Assembly: GCA_040382055.1 (NCBI GenBank)
Contig: JBEIGE010000014.1
Location: 1-64,000 of the forward strand
Source: JBEIGE01 sp040382055
GTDB taxonomy: Bacteria; Pseudomonadota; Gammaproteobacteria; Burkholderiales; Burkholderiaceae_C
Direction: 5' to 3'
DNA length: 64,000 nt
The position numbers and the translations under genes were made by a program. Each line of letters begins with the position of its first letter. Within the stretch, counting starts at the first letter, position 1. This document shows, one piece after another, positions 1 to 8,570 of the stretch. The notes under the pieces were generated by a model. The model was not told where the DNA came from. It searched no databases and saw only the letters and a program-made list of their open reading frames with translations.

Positions 1-1
1 C

Positions 2-505
2 ATTGCTACTATCGTCATTCTTTGTACGATGTTATTTTATTCGGATAGTAATATATATGATAGATTCACTAAAGCAAGTGAGGGGGCGGGTACATATCAA
101 ATCAGCAGTGAAAATCTTAGGATGGTTTTTCCTTATCTGACCGCTGTTGATGTCTTAAGTTCATCTCCATTTTTCGGTGTTGGAATATCCGGAAAAGACG
201 TAATTAGCTCGCTTTCTACTTTACCTATTGATCCGAGCGATGCTTTTGGAAATAATAATTTGGCCGCATTATTTATATATATGGGCTTTTTGGGGGCATT
301 CCTTTTCATTGCTACATTTTATCAATACCTAAAAAGGGTCCTTACATCATTTCAACTAATAATTCTAATCATTTTGGTGATTGCACTAACACAGATGATG
401 GGCGGATTCGAGTCGCCAAGATTCTGGGGTTATGTTTTTATTTTTATTGGAGTTTTGCGAGTTAAAGCCATAACTTATCATGGCTTACATGATGGAAAGT
501 TATGA
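2..505 (+). CDS. C-terminal part of an O-antigen polymerase/ligase-like membrane protein (5' end outside window)
   Basis: The reading frame is already open at the left edge, so the true start lies upstream; the first visible ATG (29) is probably internal. The visible part (about 167 residues) has a hydrophilic loop with 'SENLRMVFPYLTAVDVLSSS' and 'FFGVGISGKD', then three strongly hydrophobic segments ending in a short basic tail. This layout (loop with P-x-FGVG, then two or three terminal helices) is typical of Wzy polymerases and WaaL-type O-antigen ligases, which join lipid-linked glycan units in the inner membrane. The downstream glycosyltransferases support a surface-polysaccharide role. 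Base composition is very AT-rich compared with the rest of the window, suggesting acquired DNA. Polymerase versus ligase cannot be decided from this fragment. Confidence 0.6.
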   Translation: MATIVILCTMLFYSDSNIYDRFTKASEGAGTYQISSENLRMVFPYLTAVDVLSSSPFFGVGISGKDVISSLSTLPIDPSDAFGNNNLAALFIYMGFLGAFLFIATFYQYLKRVLTSFQLIILIILVIALTQMMGGFESPRFWGYVFIFIGVLRVKAITYHGLHDGKL

Positions 506-717
506 GGGATAATGGCTGGATATGCTTATCAATATTAAGAGACTTTGAATTTGAGAATCCCAGTGGATAAAGCAAATACTCTGCTCATTAAGTAAGTAAT
601 CTTTACATATATATTCTAGTTGGTAATCTTGTAAGAATTTTAAGTTGGTATATCGAATATTATCCCAATATTTTAATCTGAAAATATGTTCTTATAAATA
701 AGGGAGTGCGAATTTAT

Positions 718-1908
718 ATGGAAATCAAGTCCTCCTGTTTAATTTTAGCCCCACATTTATCCTACCCAACAAGAAATGGTGCTGACATACTGATTGATCG
801 TCGCTGGGCAGAGTTTAGTCATTATGTTCCATACGTAGATATCTTGGGTAGTAATCTCTTGGTTCGCTATCAGAACGGAGTTAAAATAACTTCTCAAGAG
901 TATTCCAATCAGGCTAAATCAAAATTATGGTCTGCTATTCTGACTATAACAAAAAAATCGCACTATTTGTTGGAAAAATTAATCACAAAAGATTTTGAAC
1001 GTATGGCGGCAAAGTGCTTGGCTAATCCTGAATATGGGATAGTTGTATACAGTTACATAGCGACTTCTTCTCTGGTTGCTTGTCAAAAGGATAATGCTCG
1101 ATTGTTGTGTATAGAAACACATAATGATGAAATAAAGTGGTTCGAAGACATGGGGTGCACGTCATGGAATCCACTGATTAAATTGGTGGCTTGGTTTTCC
1201 AAGCGTTGGTTGTTGCGATTCATGAGTAAGCACGAAACTGATTTCATCTTTTTGCATGTTACCAAGTATGACCAGTCCGGGTACGCGGCTTATTTTCCGA
1301 TGCAGATCAGTTACGTCGCGCCTGTTGGATGTGATGTAGACGTGAGACAGTATTACCATGCAAATATCGAAGTGACGCGATCCGTTAGATTGTTGTTTGT
1401 TGGTTCGCTAGGTGTCAAAATGAACTACGATGCAATTAAATACTTTGCCGAGAAGTTTTACCCAGTTGTTAGAAAAGGATTGGCAGGTCAATTAGATGTG
1501 CGAATAGTTGGTAGCAATCCATCTCCACAAGTAGTGCAATTCTGTTCGCATATGGATTGGAGTTTGTGTGCAAACGTATCAGAAGACGAGTTAAATGAGT
1601 ACTATGCTTGGGCTGATTTCTCAATCTTGCCTTTTGCCTATGCTACAGGCGGCAAGTTGAAATTGTTAAAATCGCTTTCACAAGCTGTGCCATTCTTGGC
1701 CACGGAGGCATTGAATGGACAACTTAGTGAGGTTGACCATTGTTGTTTAGTATCTGACCAGCCCTCAGAGTGGTTGCATCACATAATTAAAATCAGGAAA
1801 ATCGGAATTACACAAGAGCAACGCAATGGTCTTGTTCTCCATGCACAAAAATACTCGTGGTCTAAAATTTCGAGTGACTTGTTCCAGCATTTGTCTTCCA
1901 TTACATAA
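718..1908 (+). CDS. Glycosyltransferase, GT4-like (surface polysaccharide)
   Basis: The frame could open at GTG 706, but the AGGGAG ribosome site at 701-706 would overlap that codon. ATG 718 lies about 11 bases beyond it and is the better start (396 residues). The C-terminal half carries the GT4 nucleotide-sugar-binding Rossmann fold, beginning 'LLFVGSLGVKMNYDAIKYF' (about residue 225) and followed by 'VRIVGSNPSP' and a late 'SILPFAYATGGKLKLL' acceptor/donor loop. The N-terminal half is the divergent acceptor domain. It probably adds one sugar to a lipid-linked oligosaccharide on the cytoplasmic face. Sugar specificity cannot be read from the sequence. It is AT-rich like its neighbours and lies in the same direction as the FkbM and WcaI-like genes. 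Confidence 0.75.
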   Translation: MEIKSSCLILAPHLSYPTRNGADILIDRRWAEFSHYVPYVDILGSNLLVRYQNGVKITSQEYSNQAKSKLWSAILTITKKSHYLLEKLITKDFERMAAKCLANPEYGIVVYSYIATSSLVACQKDNARLLCIETHNDEIKWFEDMGCTSWNPLIKLVAWFSKRWLLRFMSKHETDFIFLHVTKYDQSGYAAYFPMQISYVAPVGCDVDVRQYYHANIEVTRSVRLLFVGSLGVKMNYDAIKYFAEKFYPVVRKGLAGQLDVRIVGSNPSPQVVQFCSHMDWSLCANVSEDELNEYYAWADFSILPFAYATGGKLKLLKSLSQAVPFLATEALNGQLSEVDHCCLVSDQPSEWLHHIIKIRKIGITQEQRNGLVLHAQKYSWSKISSDLFQHLSSIT

Positions 1909-1919
1909 AGCCTTCATGT

Positions 1920-2675
1920 TTGAATTTTTGGGTAATTAAATTGACATTTCTTTCTTTATTTTTTCTAAGACTAAAAAAGCTGCGGATTGTTTTATCACAG
2001 CCAATTTTGCGACACATATTATTTAAGTACCGTGTTATGGCTGGTGTGGAGCATAATCCTGTACTTAATCGACCACTTTTAACAGTGGTCGATATCGGTG
2101 CGAACCGTGGTCAGTTTGCTTTAGCTGTTAGAAATATTACCAGAGCTAATATTATTTCGTTTGAACCTTTGCCAGAGGTGGCTGCAATTTTCAAAAAAAT
2201 ATTTTCTGGTGATCCAACAGTCAGGTTGCATATAGCTGCTATCGGTGAAAAATTTGAAAAAAGACTGATACATTTATCAGCTCGCGACGACTCTTCTTCT
2301 TTGCTTGAAATTGGTGAGTCGCAGTCTATTTTATTTCCGGGTACGCACAAAGTCGGTGCCTTGGAAATTGAGGTCAGAACTTTAGATTTTTTTTTAACCC
2401 AGTATGAAATTGTCCGACCAGCTTTGCTTAAGCTTGATGTGCAGGGGTTTGAGTTGCAGGCATTAGCGGGTTGTAAAAAATTGATTAATAATTTTGATTT
2501 TGTCTACTGCGAGTGTTCTTTTGTGGAACTCTACAAAAATCAAAAACTGGCTGATGAGGTTATAGAATATTTACGCTCATTGAATTTCAGCATTTCGGGA
2601 ATTTATAACCCTTCGTATGATCGGGATGGTAATTGTATACAGGCGGATTTGCTGTTTAAACAAATCGTTCATTGA
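1920..2675 (+). CDS. FkbM-family SAM-dependent methyltransferase
   Basis: This 251-residue protein has the FkbM-family class I methyltransferase signature. 'VDIGANRGQFALAV' (about 59-72) is the SAM-binding loop, 'ISFEPLP' is the following acidic strand, and 'LLKLDVQGFELQALAG' (about 169-184) is the family hallmark. FkbM enzymes O-methylate hydroxyls on sugars or polyketides; inside this cluster the acceptor is most likely a sugar of the surface glycan (inference). The only plausible starts are TTG 1920 or the internal ATG near 2038; the TTG keeps the usual N-terminal segment. The stop lies two bases before the next ATG, so the two genes are likely translated together. AT-rich composition. Confidence 0.82.
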   Translation: MNFWVIKLTFLSLFFLRLKKLRIVLSQPILRHILFKYRVMAGVEHNPVLNRPLLTVVDIGANRGQFALAVRNITRANIISFEPLPEVAAIFKKIFSGDPTVRLHIAAIGEKFEKRLIHLSARDDSSSLLEIGESQSILFPGTHKVGALEIEVRTLDFFLTQYEIVRPALLKLDVQGFELQALAGCKKLINNFDFVYCECSFVELYKNQKLADEVIEYLRSLNFSISGIYNPSYDRDGNCIQADLLFKQIVH

Positions 2676-2677
2676 GT

Positions 2678-3955
2678 ATGCGAATATTGATTCACGGCAT
2701 TAACTTCTCACCTGAGCTGACAGGTATTGGTAAGTATTCAGGGGAAATGGCGCAGTGGCTTGCAGCACAAGGACATGAAGTCCGAGTCGTGACAGCACCT
2801 CCATATTACCCGGCATGGGCGGTAGATGGTAGTTTTAAAAATTGGTGGACCCGGTCCAGTGACTGGAAAACTCCCACAGTGGGGAAGGTAACTCAAGCAG
2901 GCAGGAGCTTAACGGTTTACCGTTGTCCGCTGTGGGTACCACGCCATCCGAGCGGAATCAAGCGCATGCTGCACTTGGCCTTTTTTGCGTTTTTATCGTT
3001 CCCTGTGATGGCTCTGCAAGCGCTATGGCGCCCGCAGGTGGTGTGGGTGGTAGAGCCGGCTTTGTTTTGTGCTCCCTCTGCGCTGTTCGTAGCCCGTCTG
3101 TGCGGGGCCAAGGCCTGGTTGCATGTGCAGGATTTTGAAGTGGATGCAGCGTTTGACCTGGGTCTGCTACGCGGTCAGCGCTTGCGCGCACTGCTGGTCG
3201 GTGCCGAGCGCAGCCTTATGCGCCGTTTTGATGTGGTTAGTACGATATCAAAACGTATGCACTCCCAACTAATTGCTAAAGGTGTTGCTCCTGAGCAGGC
3301 CAAAATGGCGGCAAACTGGGTTGATATGTCGTTGTTTGCGCTAACCTCACCCGTAGGTGTGGCTGGATACCGCAAAGCACTGGCTTTACCAGAAGGGGCG
3401 CTGGTCGCCCTGTATTCTGGCAATATGGGAGGAAAGCAAGGGCTGTCGGTGCTGGCTCAGGTAGCTAAATTGTGTTTGGGCGTTTTCGATGCATTAGTGT
3501 TTGTTTTTTGTGGTGACGGTGCTGGCCGTGCCGATCTAGTGGCACGTTGTCAGGGCTTGTCGAACGTTAGGTTTATGGATCTGCAACCAGCCGAATCTTT
3601 GCCAGATTTATTGGCCACTGCAGACATCCACCTGTTGCCCCAGCGGGCTGATGCGGCTGATCTGGTAATGCCCAGTAAGCTCACCGGTATGTTGGCAAGC
3701 TCACGCCCGGTGGTGGCTACCGCACGACCCGGTACCGAACTGGCTGATGTTGTAGAAGGGTGTGGATTGGTTGTTCCCCCGGATGATCCACAGGCCATGG
3801 CGCAGGCTGTAATTTCATTGGCAAAAGACCCTGCATTGCGCAAACGCCTTGGCGCTGCTGGTTATTTTTATGCCTGTGCAAACTTGGACAAAAACGCCGT
3901 GTTGACGGGGTTTGAGGCCGAGTTGCTGGCTTTGGTCAACCGCACCGAAACTTAA
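2678..3955 (+). CDS. WcaI-like family 4 glycosyltransferase
   Basis: This 425-residue GT4 enzyme resembles the colanic-acid glycosyltransferase WcaI. The N-terminal 'GINFSPELTGIGKYSGEMA' (about 6-24) is the characteristic opening, followed by 'VVTAPPYYPAW'. The C-terminal domain holds 'LYSGNMGGKQGLSVLAQ', 'FVFCGDGAGRADLVA' and 'DIHLLPQRADAADLVMPSKL', the donor-binding region. ATG 2678 is preferred over TTG 2672 because it sits two bases after the FkbM stop. GC content rises sharply inside this gene compared with the upstream three, marking a possible boundary of acquired DNA. The expected role is transfer of a sugar (WcaI homologues often use fucose or glucose) to a membrane-bound glycan. Confidence 0.82.
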   Translation: MRILIHGINFSPELTGIGKYSGEMAQWLAAQGHEVRVVTAPPYYPAWAVDGSFKNWWTRSSDWKTPTVGKVTQAGRSLTVYRCPLWVPRHPSGIKRMLHLAFFAFLSFPVMALQALWRPQVVWVVEPALFCAPSALFVARLCGAKAWLHVQDFEVDAAFDLGLLRGQRLRALLVGAERSLMRRFDVVSTISKRMHSQLIAKGVAPEQAKMAANWVDMSLFALTSPVGVAGYRKALALPEGALVALYSGNMGGKQGLSVLAQVAKLCLGVFDALVFVFCGDGAGRADLVARCQGLSNVRFMDLQPAESLPDLLATADIHLLPQRADAADLVMPSKLTGMLASSRPVVATARPGTELADVVEGCGLVVPPDDPQAMAQAVISLAKDPALRKRLGAAGYFYACANLDKNAVLTGFEAELLALVNRTET

Positions 3956-4000
3956 CTATGACGCCCCATTTAAATGATTAAGCTTTAAAAATTTAGACTT

Positions 4001-4723
4001 ATGAACAGTCCAATCGAACCCGAAGAAGCTTTTCCGTACAAACCGCCCACTACAGAAATTAAGCAGCGCTACGCTCATATTTTCAAGATCGCTCAGCCTT
4101 TACCACCTCGGTTTTTTAAGTCTGCGTTCGACAAATTGGTGGCGCTAGTGATGTTGTGTTTTGCTGCACCCATCATGTTGCTGCTGAAATTGGCGTATTT
4201 GATAGAGGGCTGGTTCATCCCGGAAAACGCGGGGCCGATGTTTTTTTATTACAACGCCGTTAGTGGTGGGCGAATCATCCCCAAGTACAAAATCCGCTTG
4301 ATCAAGACGAAATACATTGAGCCAGAGGGTGCCAAACGGCACGACTGGATAGCGTTCTCAGCCGAGTGGACGCCTGACAGCCGAACTTATGTGGGCGAAT
4401 TTGTCAAAAAGTTTTATCTGGATGAGCTGCCGCAGTTTTACAGCGTACTCAAAGGCGACATGAGCATTGTGGGCCCAAGGCCTTTGGCCATATTGCACTA
4501 CGAGCGCGACAAGGCACAGGGCAATGTCACCCGCTTTTTGCTGCGTGGCGGCTTACTGGGCTTGGGGCATATCAACAAAGGCACATCTGAGATGGGCAAC
4601 CCGGTTTATGAATACGAGTATGTTGATGAATACCTCAAACGATCTTCTTGGGGCTTGCTCATGCTGGATTTATGGGTGATTTGGCGGGGTGTCAAGGTTA
4701 TTTTGAAGGGTGGTGGGCATTAA
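4001..4723 (+). CDS. Bacterial sugar transferase (polyprenyl-phosphate glycosyl-1-phosphate transferase family)
   Basis: The 240-residue protein has the bacterial sugar transferase fold: one hydrophobic membrane hairpin ('KLVALVMLCFAAPIMLLLK', about 46-64), then the catalytic region with 'DELPQFYSVLKGDMSIVGPRP' near residues 142-162, the family's strongest signature. Such enzymes transfer a sugar-1-phosphate to undecaprenyl phosphate and start assembly of a polysaccharide repeat. It lacks the long N-terminal membrane domain of WbaP-type proteins. The usual 'KFRSM' segment is replaced by 'KYKIRLIKTKYIEPEG', so it is a divergent member, like sugar transferases in other exopolysaccharide loci. 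It may be the initiating or a modifying transferase for the locus on its left. Confidence 0.75.
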   Translation: MNSPIEPEEAFPYKPPTTEIKQRYAHIFKIAQPLPPRFFKSAFDKLVALVMLCFAAPIMLLLKLAYLIEGWFIPENAGPMFFYYNAVSGGRIIPKYKIRLIKTKYIEPEGAKRHDWIAFSAEWTPDSRTYVGEFVKKFYLDELPQFYSVLKGDMSIVGPRPLAILHYERDKAQGNVTRFLLRGGLLGLGHINKGTSEMGNPVYEYEYVDEYLKRSSWGLLMLDLWVIWRGVKVILKGGGH

Positions 4724-4799
4724 ACGCCGCCCGTTGCAACAGCCAGATTTGTGTATACAAGCAACTTTTTTGCAAGTCTGGGCAATTTACAAAGAAGAT

Positions 4800-5774
4800 T
4801 TAGTCAACCTTACCAATGCGTAAAAGCGTTGCTTTGATCCGCTCGGCGTCTTTGTTCAAGAATTCGTCGAACGCCGTGGCAGTCCGGTAGTCCGGCACTG
4901 CGCCAAGCTGGGTCATGCTCTGAACAAAGCCGTTATCCATGGTGACTGCTTTTTGAATGTCAGCACGCAGTGTTTGGACCACTGCATCAGGCGTTTTGGC
5001 GGGTGCAAAAAGACCGATCCAGATATAGAACTCTGCATCTTTGTAGCCCAATTCAACCGCAGTGGGTACATCCGGCAAAGCGGCTACCCGCTTGGCTCCG
5101 GTAGTTACAAGTGCCCTGAGCGTTCCCGCTTTGATTTGCGCAGACAGCGCCGAGGGGGAACTGGCCGTGGCACTGATGTGGCCGCCCAACACCGCCAGGA
5201 TGGCCGGGCCACCGCCCGAATACGAAATGTGACGAAACTTCACGCCTGCAGCGTTGGCCAGCATTTCGATAGGCAAGTGGGAGGCGCTGTAAGCACCGGA
5301 TGATCCGTAGGTGAGTTTTTCTGGATTGGCGCGGGCATCTGCAATGAATTCTTGATAAGTTTTCCAGGGGGCATCTGCTTTAACTACCAGCACCACGGGG
5401 TCTGCCACCAACAAGGCCAGCGGGACGAAACTGGATCGGTCAAAGGTGGATGTTCGGCCAAAGAGCCGGTCTGCCTCAGGCAGTATCAACAAAGAGGGGT
5501 TAGTGGCCAAGAGGGTGTAGCCATCGGCAGCTGCGTTGGCTACTGCGGCAGTGCCTATGCCGCCACCCGCGCCAGGGCGGGTAAGAATAACGGTGGGTTG
5601 TTTCCACACGTTGTTCATGGCTTGACCCATCAGCCGGGTTGGTTGGTCTGCAGCGCCGCCAGGGGGGAACGGCACAACAATACTCACAGGCTTATTCGGG
5701 AAAACTGTTTGAGCCAGAACAGCCCCACTTGCAAAGAGGCCGAAACACCAAAGCAAAAGACTGAATTTTTTCAT
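4800..5774 (-). CDS. Tripartite tricarboxylate transporter (TctC/Bug) periplasmic binding protein
   Basis: A 324-residue secreted protein with a clear signal peptide (basic MKK start, hydrophobic stretch, cleavage after 'GAVLAQ' near residue 22). The mature N-terminus 'FPNKPVSIVVPFPPGGAAD' is the Bug-family hallmark that binds a carboxylate ligand. 'YGSSGAYSASHLPIEMLA' and 'VPTAVELGYKD' are further family blocks. Comamonadaceae and Burkholderia-type genomes carry dozens of such orphan binding proteins, usually without adjacent TctA/TctB permeases, as here. It is divergent from the Ldh-family dehydrogenase with a 77-base shared upstream region, so the ligand may be the hydroxyacid oxidised by that enzyme (inference). 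Confidence 0.88.
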   Translation of the reverse strand: MKKFSLLLWCFGLFASGAVLAQTVFPNKPVSIVVPFPPGGAADQPTRLMGQAMNNVWKQPTVILTRPGAGGGIGTAAVANAAADGYTLLATNPSLLILPEADRLFGRTSTFDRSSFVPLALLVADPVVLVVKADAPWKTYQEFIADARANPEKLTYGSSGAYSASHLPIEMLANAAGVKFRHISYSGGGPAILAVLGGHISATASSPSALSAQIKAGTLRALVTTGAKRVAALPDVPTAVELGYKDAEFYIWIGLFAPAKTPDAVVQTLRADIQKAVTMDNGFVQSMTQLGAVPDYRTATAFDEFLNKDAERIKATLLRIGKVD

Positions 5775-5851
5775 TTTGAATATTTCAATTTATGTAAACA
5801 GGTTGTGTATGCGCATAACATGTTAATCCATTCATTGAGGAGTTGTAGCCT

Positions 5852-6874
5852 ATGCCAGTGTTCTCTAAAAGCGCTTTGGAACAAATGACCGCGTCGATCT
5901 TCTGCGCTGCGGGTGCACCTGAAGACCTGGCGCAACAAGTGGCAGAAGTCTTGGTTGATAACCACATGGCGGGGCATGATTCACATGGGATTTTGCGGAT
6001 TCCGGAGTATTTAAAAAGTATCAAAGACGGAGAAATTGTGCCTGCAGCGCGACCTGAAATACTTCAGGAGACGCCAAACTCTGCATTGATCACCGGTCAC
6101 TGGGCGCTGGGGCAGTGCACCGGGCTTTTTGCGGCAGACCTTGCCATTGCCAAGGCCAAGGCAAACCGTGTTGCGGTGGTTTCAGTGGTGCAGGCGGCAC
6201 ACACCGGGCGCTTGGCCGCCTTCACAGACCGGGCTGCCCGGCAAGATGTGGTGATGTTTATGGCCATAGGAACGGTAGACCGGGCGATGACAGCGCCTTT
6301 TGGCGGTGCGGCCGCTGTCTTGGGAACCAACCCGATTGCGTTTTCAATTCCAAACCCGGCGGGTGCACCGGTTACCTTGGATATTGCAACTTCGGCCATT
6401 GCCGCCGGTAAAGTCAAAGTGGCCAAAGCACGCCACGAAAATCTGCCGCCTGATGTGATTCTGGATAAACATGGAAACCCCTCCATCAATCCCCAGGACT
6501 TTCTTGACGGGGGGTTTTTGCTGCCCTTTGGTGCGCACAAGGGGTATGCCTTGGCGGTTGTTGCCGAACTCCTCAGCGGCCCCCTGATTGGGGCTGAAGC
6601 CTACCCGGGTGTGACTGCGCGCAGCGGCATCTTTATTTTTGCGATGGACGCCAGTCTTTTCAGGCCCATGGCTGAGTACGCGCCTGCCTTGGCAGAAAGT
6701 TTGGGACGCATCAAGGCCGTGCCGCCAGCCAAGGGCTTTGATGAGGTGATGGTGCCTGGTGAGCCTGAAGCAAGAGTCAGGGCCAAGCGTGAGGTGGATG
6801 GCATCCCCATTCCCGATGACACGTGGCTGGCGGTGTGTGCGGCTGCACGCAGCGTGGGTCTTGAGCTGGCTTGA
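5852..6874 (+). CDS. Ldh-family (malate/L-lactate/ureidoglycolate-type) NAD(P)-dependent dehydrogenase
   Basis: This 340-residue protein belongs to the malate/L-sulfolactate/L-lactate dehydrogenase family, which is unrelated to classical LDH. 'NHMAGHDSHGILRIPEYL' (about 33-50) holds the conserved D-S-H-G/R active-site block. 'QAAHTGRLAAFTDRAA' and 'PFGGAAAVLGTNPIAFSIP' form the NAD(P)-binding region, and 'LPFGAHKGYALAVVAELLSG' is the catalytic/dimer segment. It oxidises a 2-hydroxy acid to a 2-oxo acid in the cytoplasm; the exact substrate is not evident. It is divergent from a Bug-type solute-binding protein that may deliver the substrate. ATG 5852 follows a GAGGAG-like site in 'tgaggagttgtagcct'. 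Confidence 0.85.
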   Translation: MPVFSKSALEQMTASIFCAAGAPEDLAQQVAEVLVDNHMAGHDSHGILRIPEYLKSIKDGEIVPAARPEILQETPNSALITGHWALGQCTGLFAADLAIAKAKANRVAVVSVVQAAHTGRLAAFTDRAARQDVVMFMAIGTVDRAMTAPFGGAAAVLGTNPIAFSIPNPAGAPVTLDIATSAIAAGKVKVAKARHENLPPDVILDKHGNPSINPQDFLDGGFLLPFGAHKGYALAVVAELLSGPLIGAEAYPGVTARSGIFIFAMDASLFRPMAEYAPALAESLGRIKAVPPAKGFDEVMVPGEPEARVRAKREVDGIPIPDDTWLAVCAAARSVGLELA

Positions 6875-6962
6875 ATTTACATCCGGGAGCACTTGACTCT
6901 CCTCAAATACCCCTTGCTTAAGCCATCTGCATGCCAATGTAGTTGCGGCTAAAATCGGTCAG

Positions 6963-6985
6963 CGCGCTTTTGATGAAAGAGCGCG
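6963..6985. other. Strong hairpin in the 245-base spacer before the WecA-like gene
   Basis: The arms CGCGCT-TTT and AAAG-AGCGCG are nearly perfectly complementary around a GATG loop. No T-run follows on the plus strand, so it is not a clear intrinsic terminator. TTGATG followed 15 bases later by TATAAA overlaps the hairpin and could be a promoter for the 7119 gene. The rest of 6875-7118 shows nothing recognisable. Confidence 0.3.
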
Positions 6986-7118
6986 GTTTCTATAAAAATT
7001 CTGACAATGAGTGAGGAAAAAAATTTGCTAAGTCGAGTTTCAACCATTCAGGCCGAACCGCTTGGTATTCTTGTTTTTCCCAAGTGGCACCAGGCATGGT
7101 GTTGCATGGTCATTCACC

Positions 7119-8216
7119 ATGTTTGATTTTTACCTTGTCTTTAGCGTCACCCTGGTAACCAGCATCGCGCTGATTGCCACTCAGAGCTGGCATAGCCACT
7201 TAAGTCTGGACAACGCGTTTGGCGTTCAAAACCACCACACTGAGCCCACACCACGCATTGGCGGTGTTGCCATTGCGCTGGGTCTGTTCGTTGCCTGGGT
7301 GTTTGCCGCACCCGATGTGCGCGCCGTGCTCGGCCCCATACTGCTGGCAGGTGTACCCGCATTCGCGTTTGGCTTGGCCGAAGATTTAACAAAGCGGGTA
7401 GGGGTTATGCCCCGCCTGTTGGCAACCATGTGCAGCGGTGTTGTAGGCTGGCTTTTAACTGGCATCGCCATACAAAACACCGGTGTGATGCCCATAGACT
7501 GGGTGCTCAGCTTCTTGCCGTTTGCCGTACTGTTCACAGCCTTTGCCGTGGGCGGTTTCGCCAACGCCATCAATATCATCGACGGTTTCAACGGCTTGGC
7601 TTCTGGCTCGGTCGCCATCATGTCGGCAGCTTTGGGTTTGATTTCGCTCCAGGTGGGCGATGCACCGCTGGCAACGGTCTGTTTTATCGTTGCCATGTGC
7701 GCTTTGGGCTTTGGTCTGGTCAATTGGCCTTTGGGCAAACTGTTTCTGGGTGATGGCGGGGCCTATCTGCTGGGCTTTGTGTTGGCATGGCTGGGCGTTT
7801 TGCTGCCCATGCGCAATGCCGAAGTCACGTCTTGGGCACCTTTGGTGGTGTGTGTTTACCCGGTGCTGGAGGTTCTATTCACGATCTATCGGCGGCGTAA
7901 ACGCCAAGACCATCATCCGGGCCAGCCCGACAAGGGGCACTTGCACCACTACATACACCGCCGCATCGTGCGCCGCGTTCTGGGCAACGTAAGCCAAAAA
8001 ATGCAAAACAGCCTGACCAGCCCCCTGTGCTGGTTCTTTACCGCTGTGCCCGCCGCTGCTGCGGTTGTATTCCCTACCGATACACCCATGCTCATTCTTT
8101 TCTTCTGCCTGGCCACTTTTGGCTACAGCATGGTCTATGCCCGCCTAACCCAATTTGGCTGGTGTTTCCGCGCCTTGACCATGCGGCGCAAACCTGGCGC
8201 ATACAAGGCTGGTTGA
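7119..8216 (+). CDS. WecA/MraY-like glycosyl-1-phosphate transferase (undecaprenyl-phosphate sugar transferase, GT family 4)
   Basis: A polytopic protein of 365 residues from ATG 7119; upstream TTG 7062 would add an unlikely 19-residue leader. The cytoplasmic loops carry the superfamily's landmarks: 'PTPRIGGVAIALG' near residue 44, 'GLAEDLTKRVGVMPRLLAT' near 84, 'NAINIIDGFNGLASG' near 151, 'LGDGGAYLLGF' near 210 and the histidine-rich 'HHPGQPDKGHLHHYIHRR' near 263. The aspartates bind magnesium and the UDP-sugar. It should transfer a HexNAc-1-phosphate from UDP-sugar to undecaprenyl phosphate, the first step of an O-antigen or exopolysaccharide unit. It is separated from its likely partner, the WbpM/CapD-like dehydratase at 12585, by a toxin-antitoxin island. 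Confidence 0.87.
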   Translation: MFDFYLVFSVTLVTSIALIATQSWHSHLSLDNAFGVQNHHTEPTPRIGGVAIALGLFVAWVFAAPDVRAVLGPILLAGVPAFAFGLAEDLTKRVGVMPRLLATMCSGVVGWLLTGIAIQNTGVMPIDWVLSFLPFAVLFTAFAVGGFANAINIIDGFNGLASGSVAIMSAALGLISLQVGDAPLATVCFIVAMCALGFGLVNWPLGKLFLGDGGAYLLGFVLAWLGVLLPMRNAEVTSWAPLVVCVYPVLEVLFTIYRRRKRQDHHPGQPDKGHLHHYIHRRIVRRVLGNVSQKMQNSLTSPLCWFFTAVPAAAAVVFPTDTPMLILFFCLATFGYSMVYARLTQFGWCFRALTMRRKPGAYKAG

Positions 8217-8289
8217 AGGTTGGTCTGGGCATTGGCCCAAGCACTGGCCTTGGGACGCAAACGACCAATCTGTGTTGATCCGCAGGTAT

Positions 8290-8314
8290 AAAGTTTCTAC
8301 AATGTAGATACTTT
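8290..8314. promoter_or_regulatory. 25-base palindromic operator upstream of mazEF
   Basis: The left arm AAAGT-T-TCTACA and right arm TGTAGA-T-ACTTT are mirror complements around a single central A, with only the T/T pair unmatched on each side. It ends directly before the AAGGAG ribosome site (8315-8320) of the antitoxin gene. This is the expected place for autorepression by a MazE or MazEF complex. The palindrome is seen directly; its role is inferred. Confidence 0.72.
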
Positions 8315-8327
8315 AAGGAGATTTCTT

Positions 8328-8570
8328 ATGCAAGCCGTCATCCGCAAATGGGGCAATAGCCCTGCATGTCGTCTGCCCAGCGCGGCATTAAAAGAGGCTG
8401 GTTTCGCTGTAGATCAAGAGGTGGAGCTGGTCGTTTCACGCGGGCGCATTGTGATCCAGCCCTCAGAAAATGTCACTTACAGCCTGGACAAGCTGCTGGC
8501 GGACATGACACCGGACAACGCGCACAGCGAATTCAGCTTTGGCGAGCCGGTTGGTAAAGAGTCATGGTGA
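8328..8570 (+). CDS. mazE: AbrB/MazE-family antitoxin
   Basis: The 80-residue protein opens 'MQAVIRKWGNSPACRLPSAA', the swapped-hairpin AbrB/MazE DNA-binding motif (K-W-G-N-S-x-A-x-R-L-P). The segment 'FAVDQEVELVVSRGRIVIQP' completes the beta barrel. The acidic C-terminal tail ('LLADMTPDNAHSEFSFGEPV') is the region that wraps and neutralises MazF in this family. It overlaps the toxin gene by seven bases, the usual arrangement. A 25-base palindrome lies just before its ribosome site, suggesting autoregulation. It is intact and of normal length. Confidence 0.9.
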   Translation: MQAVIRKWGNSPACRLPSAALKEAGFAVDQEVELVVSRGRIVIQPSENVTYSLDKLLADMTPDNAHSEFSFGEPVGKESW

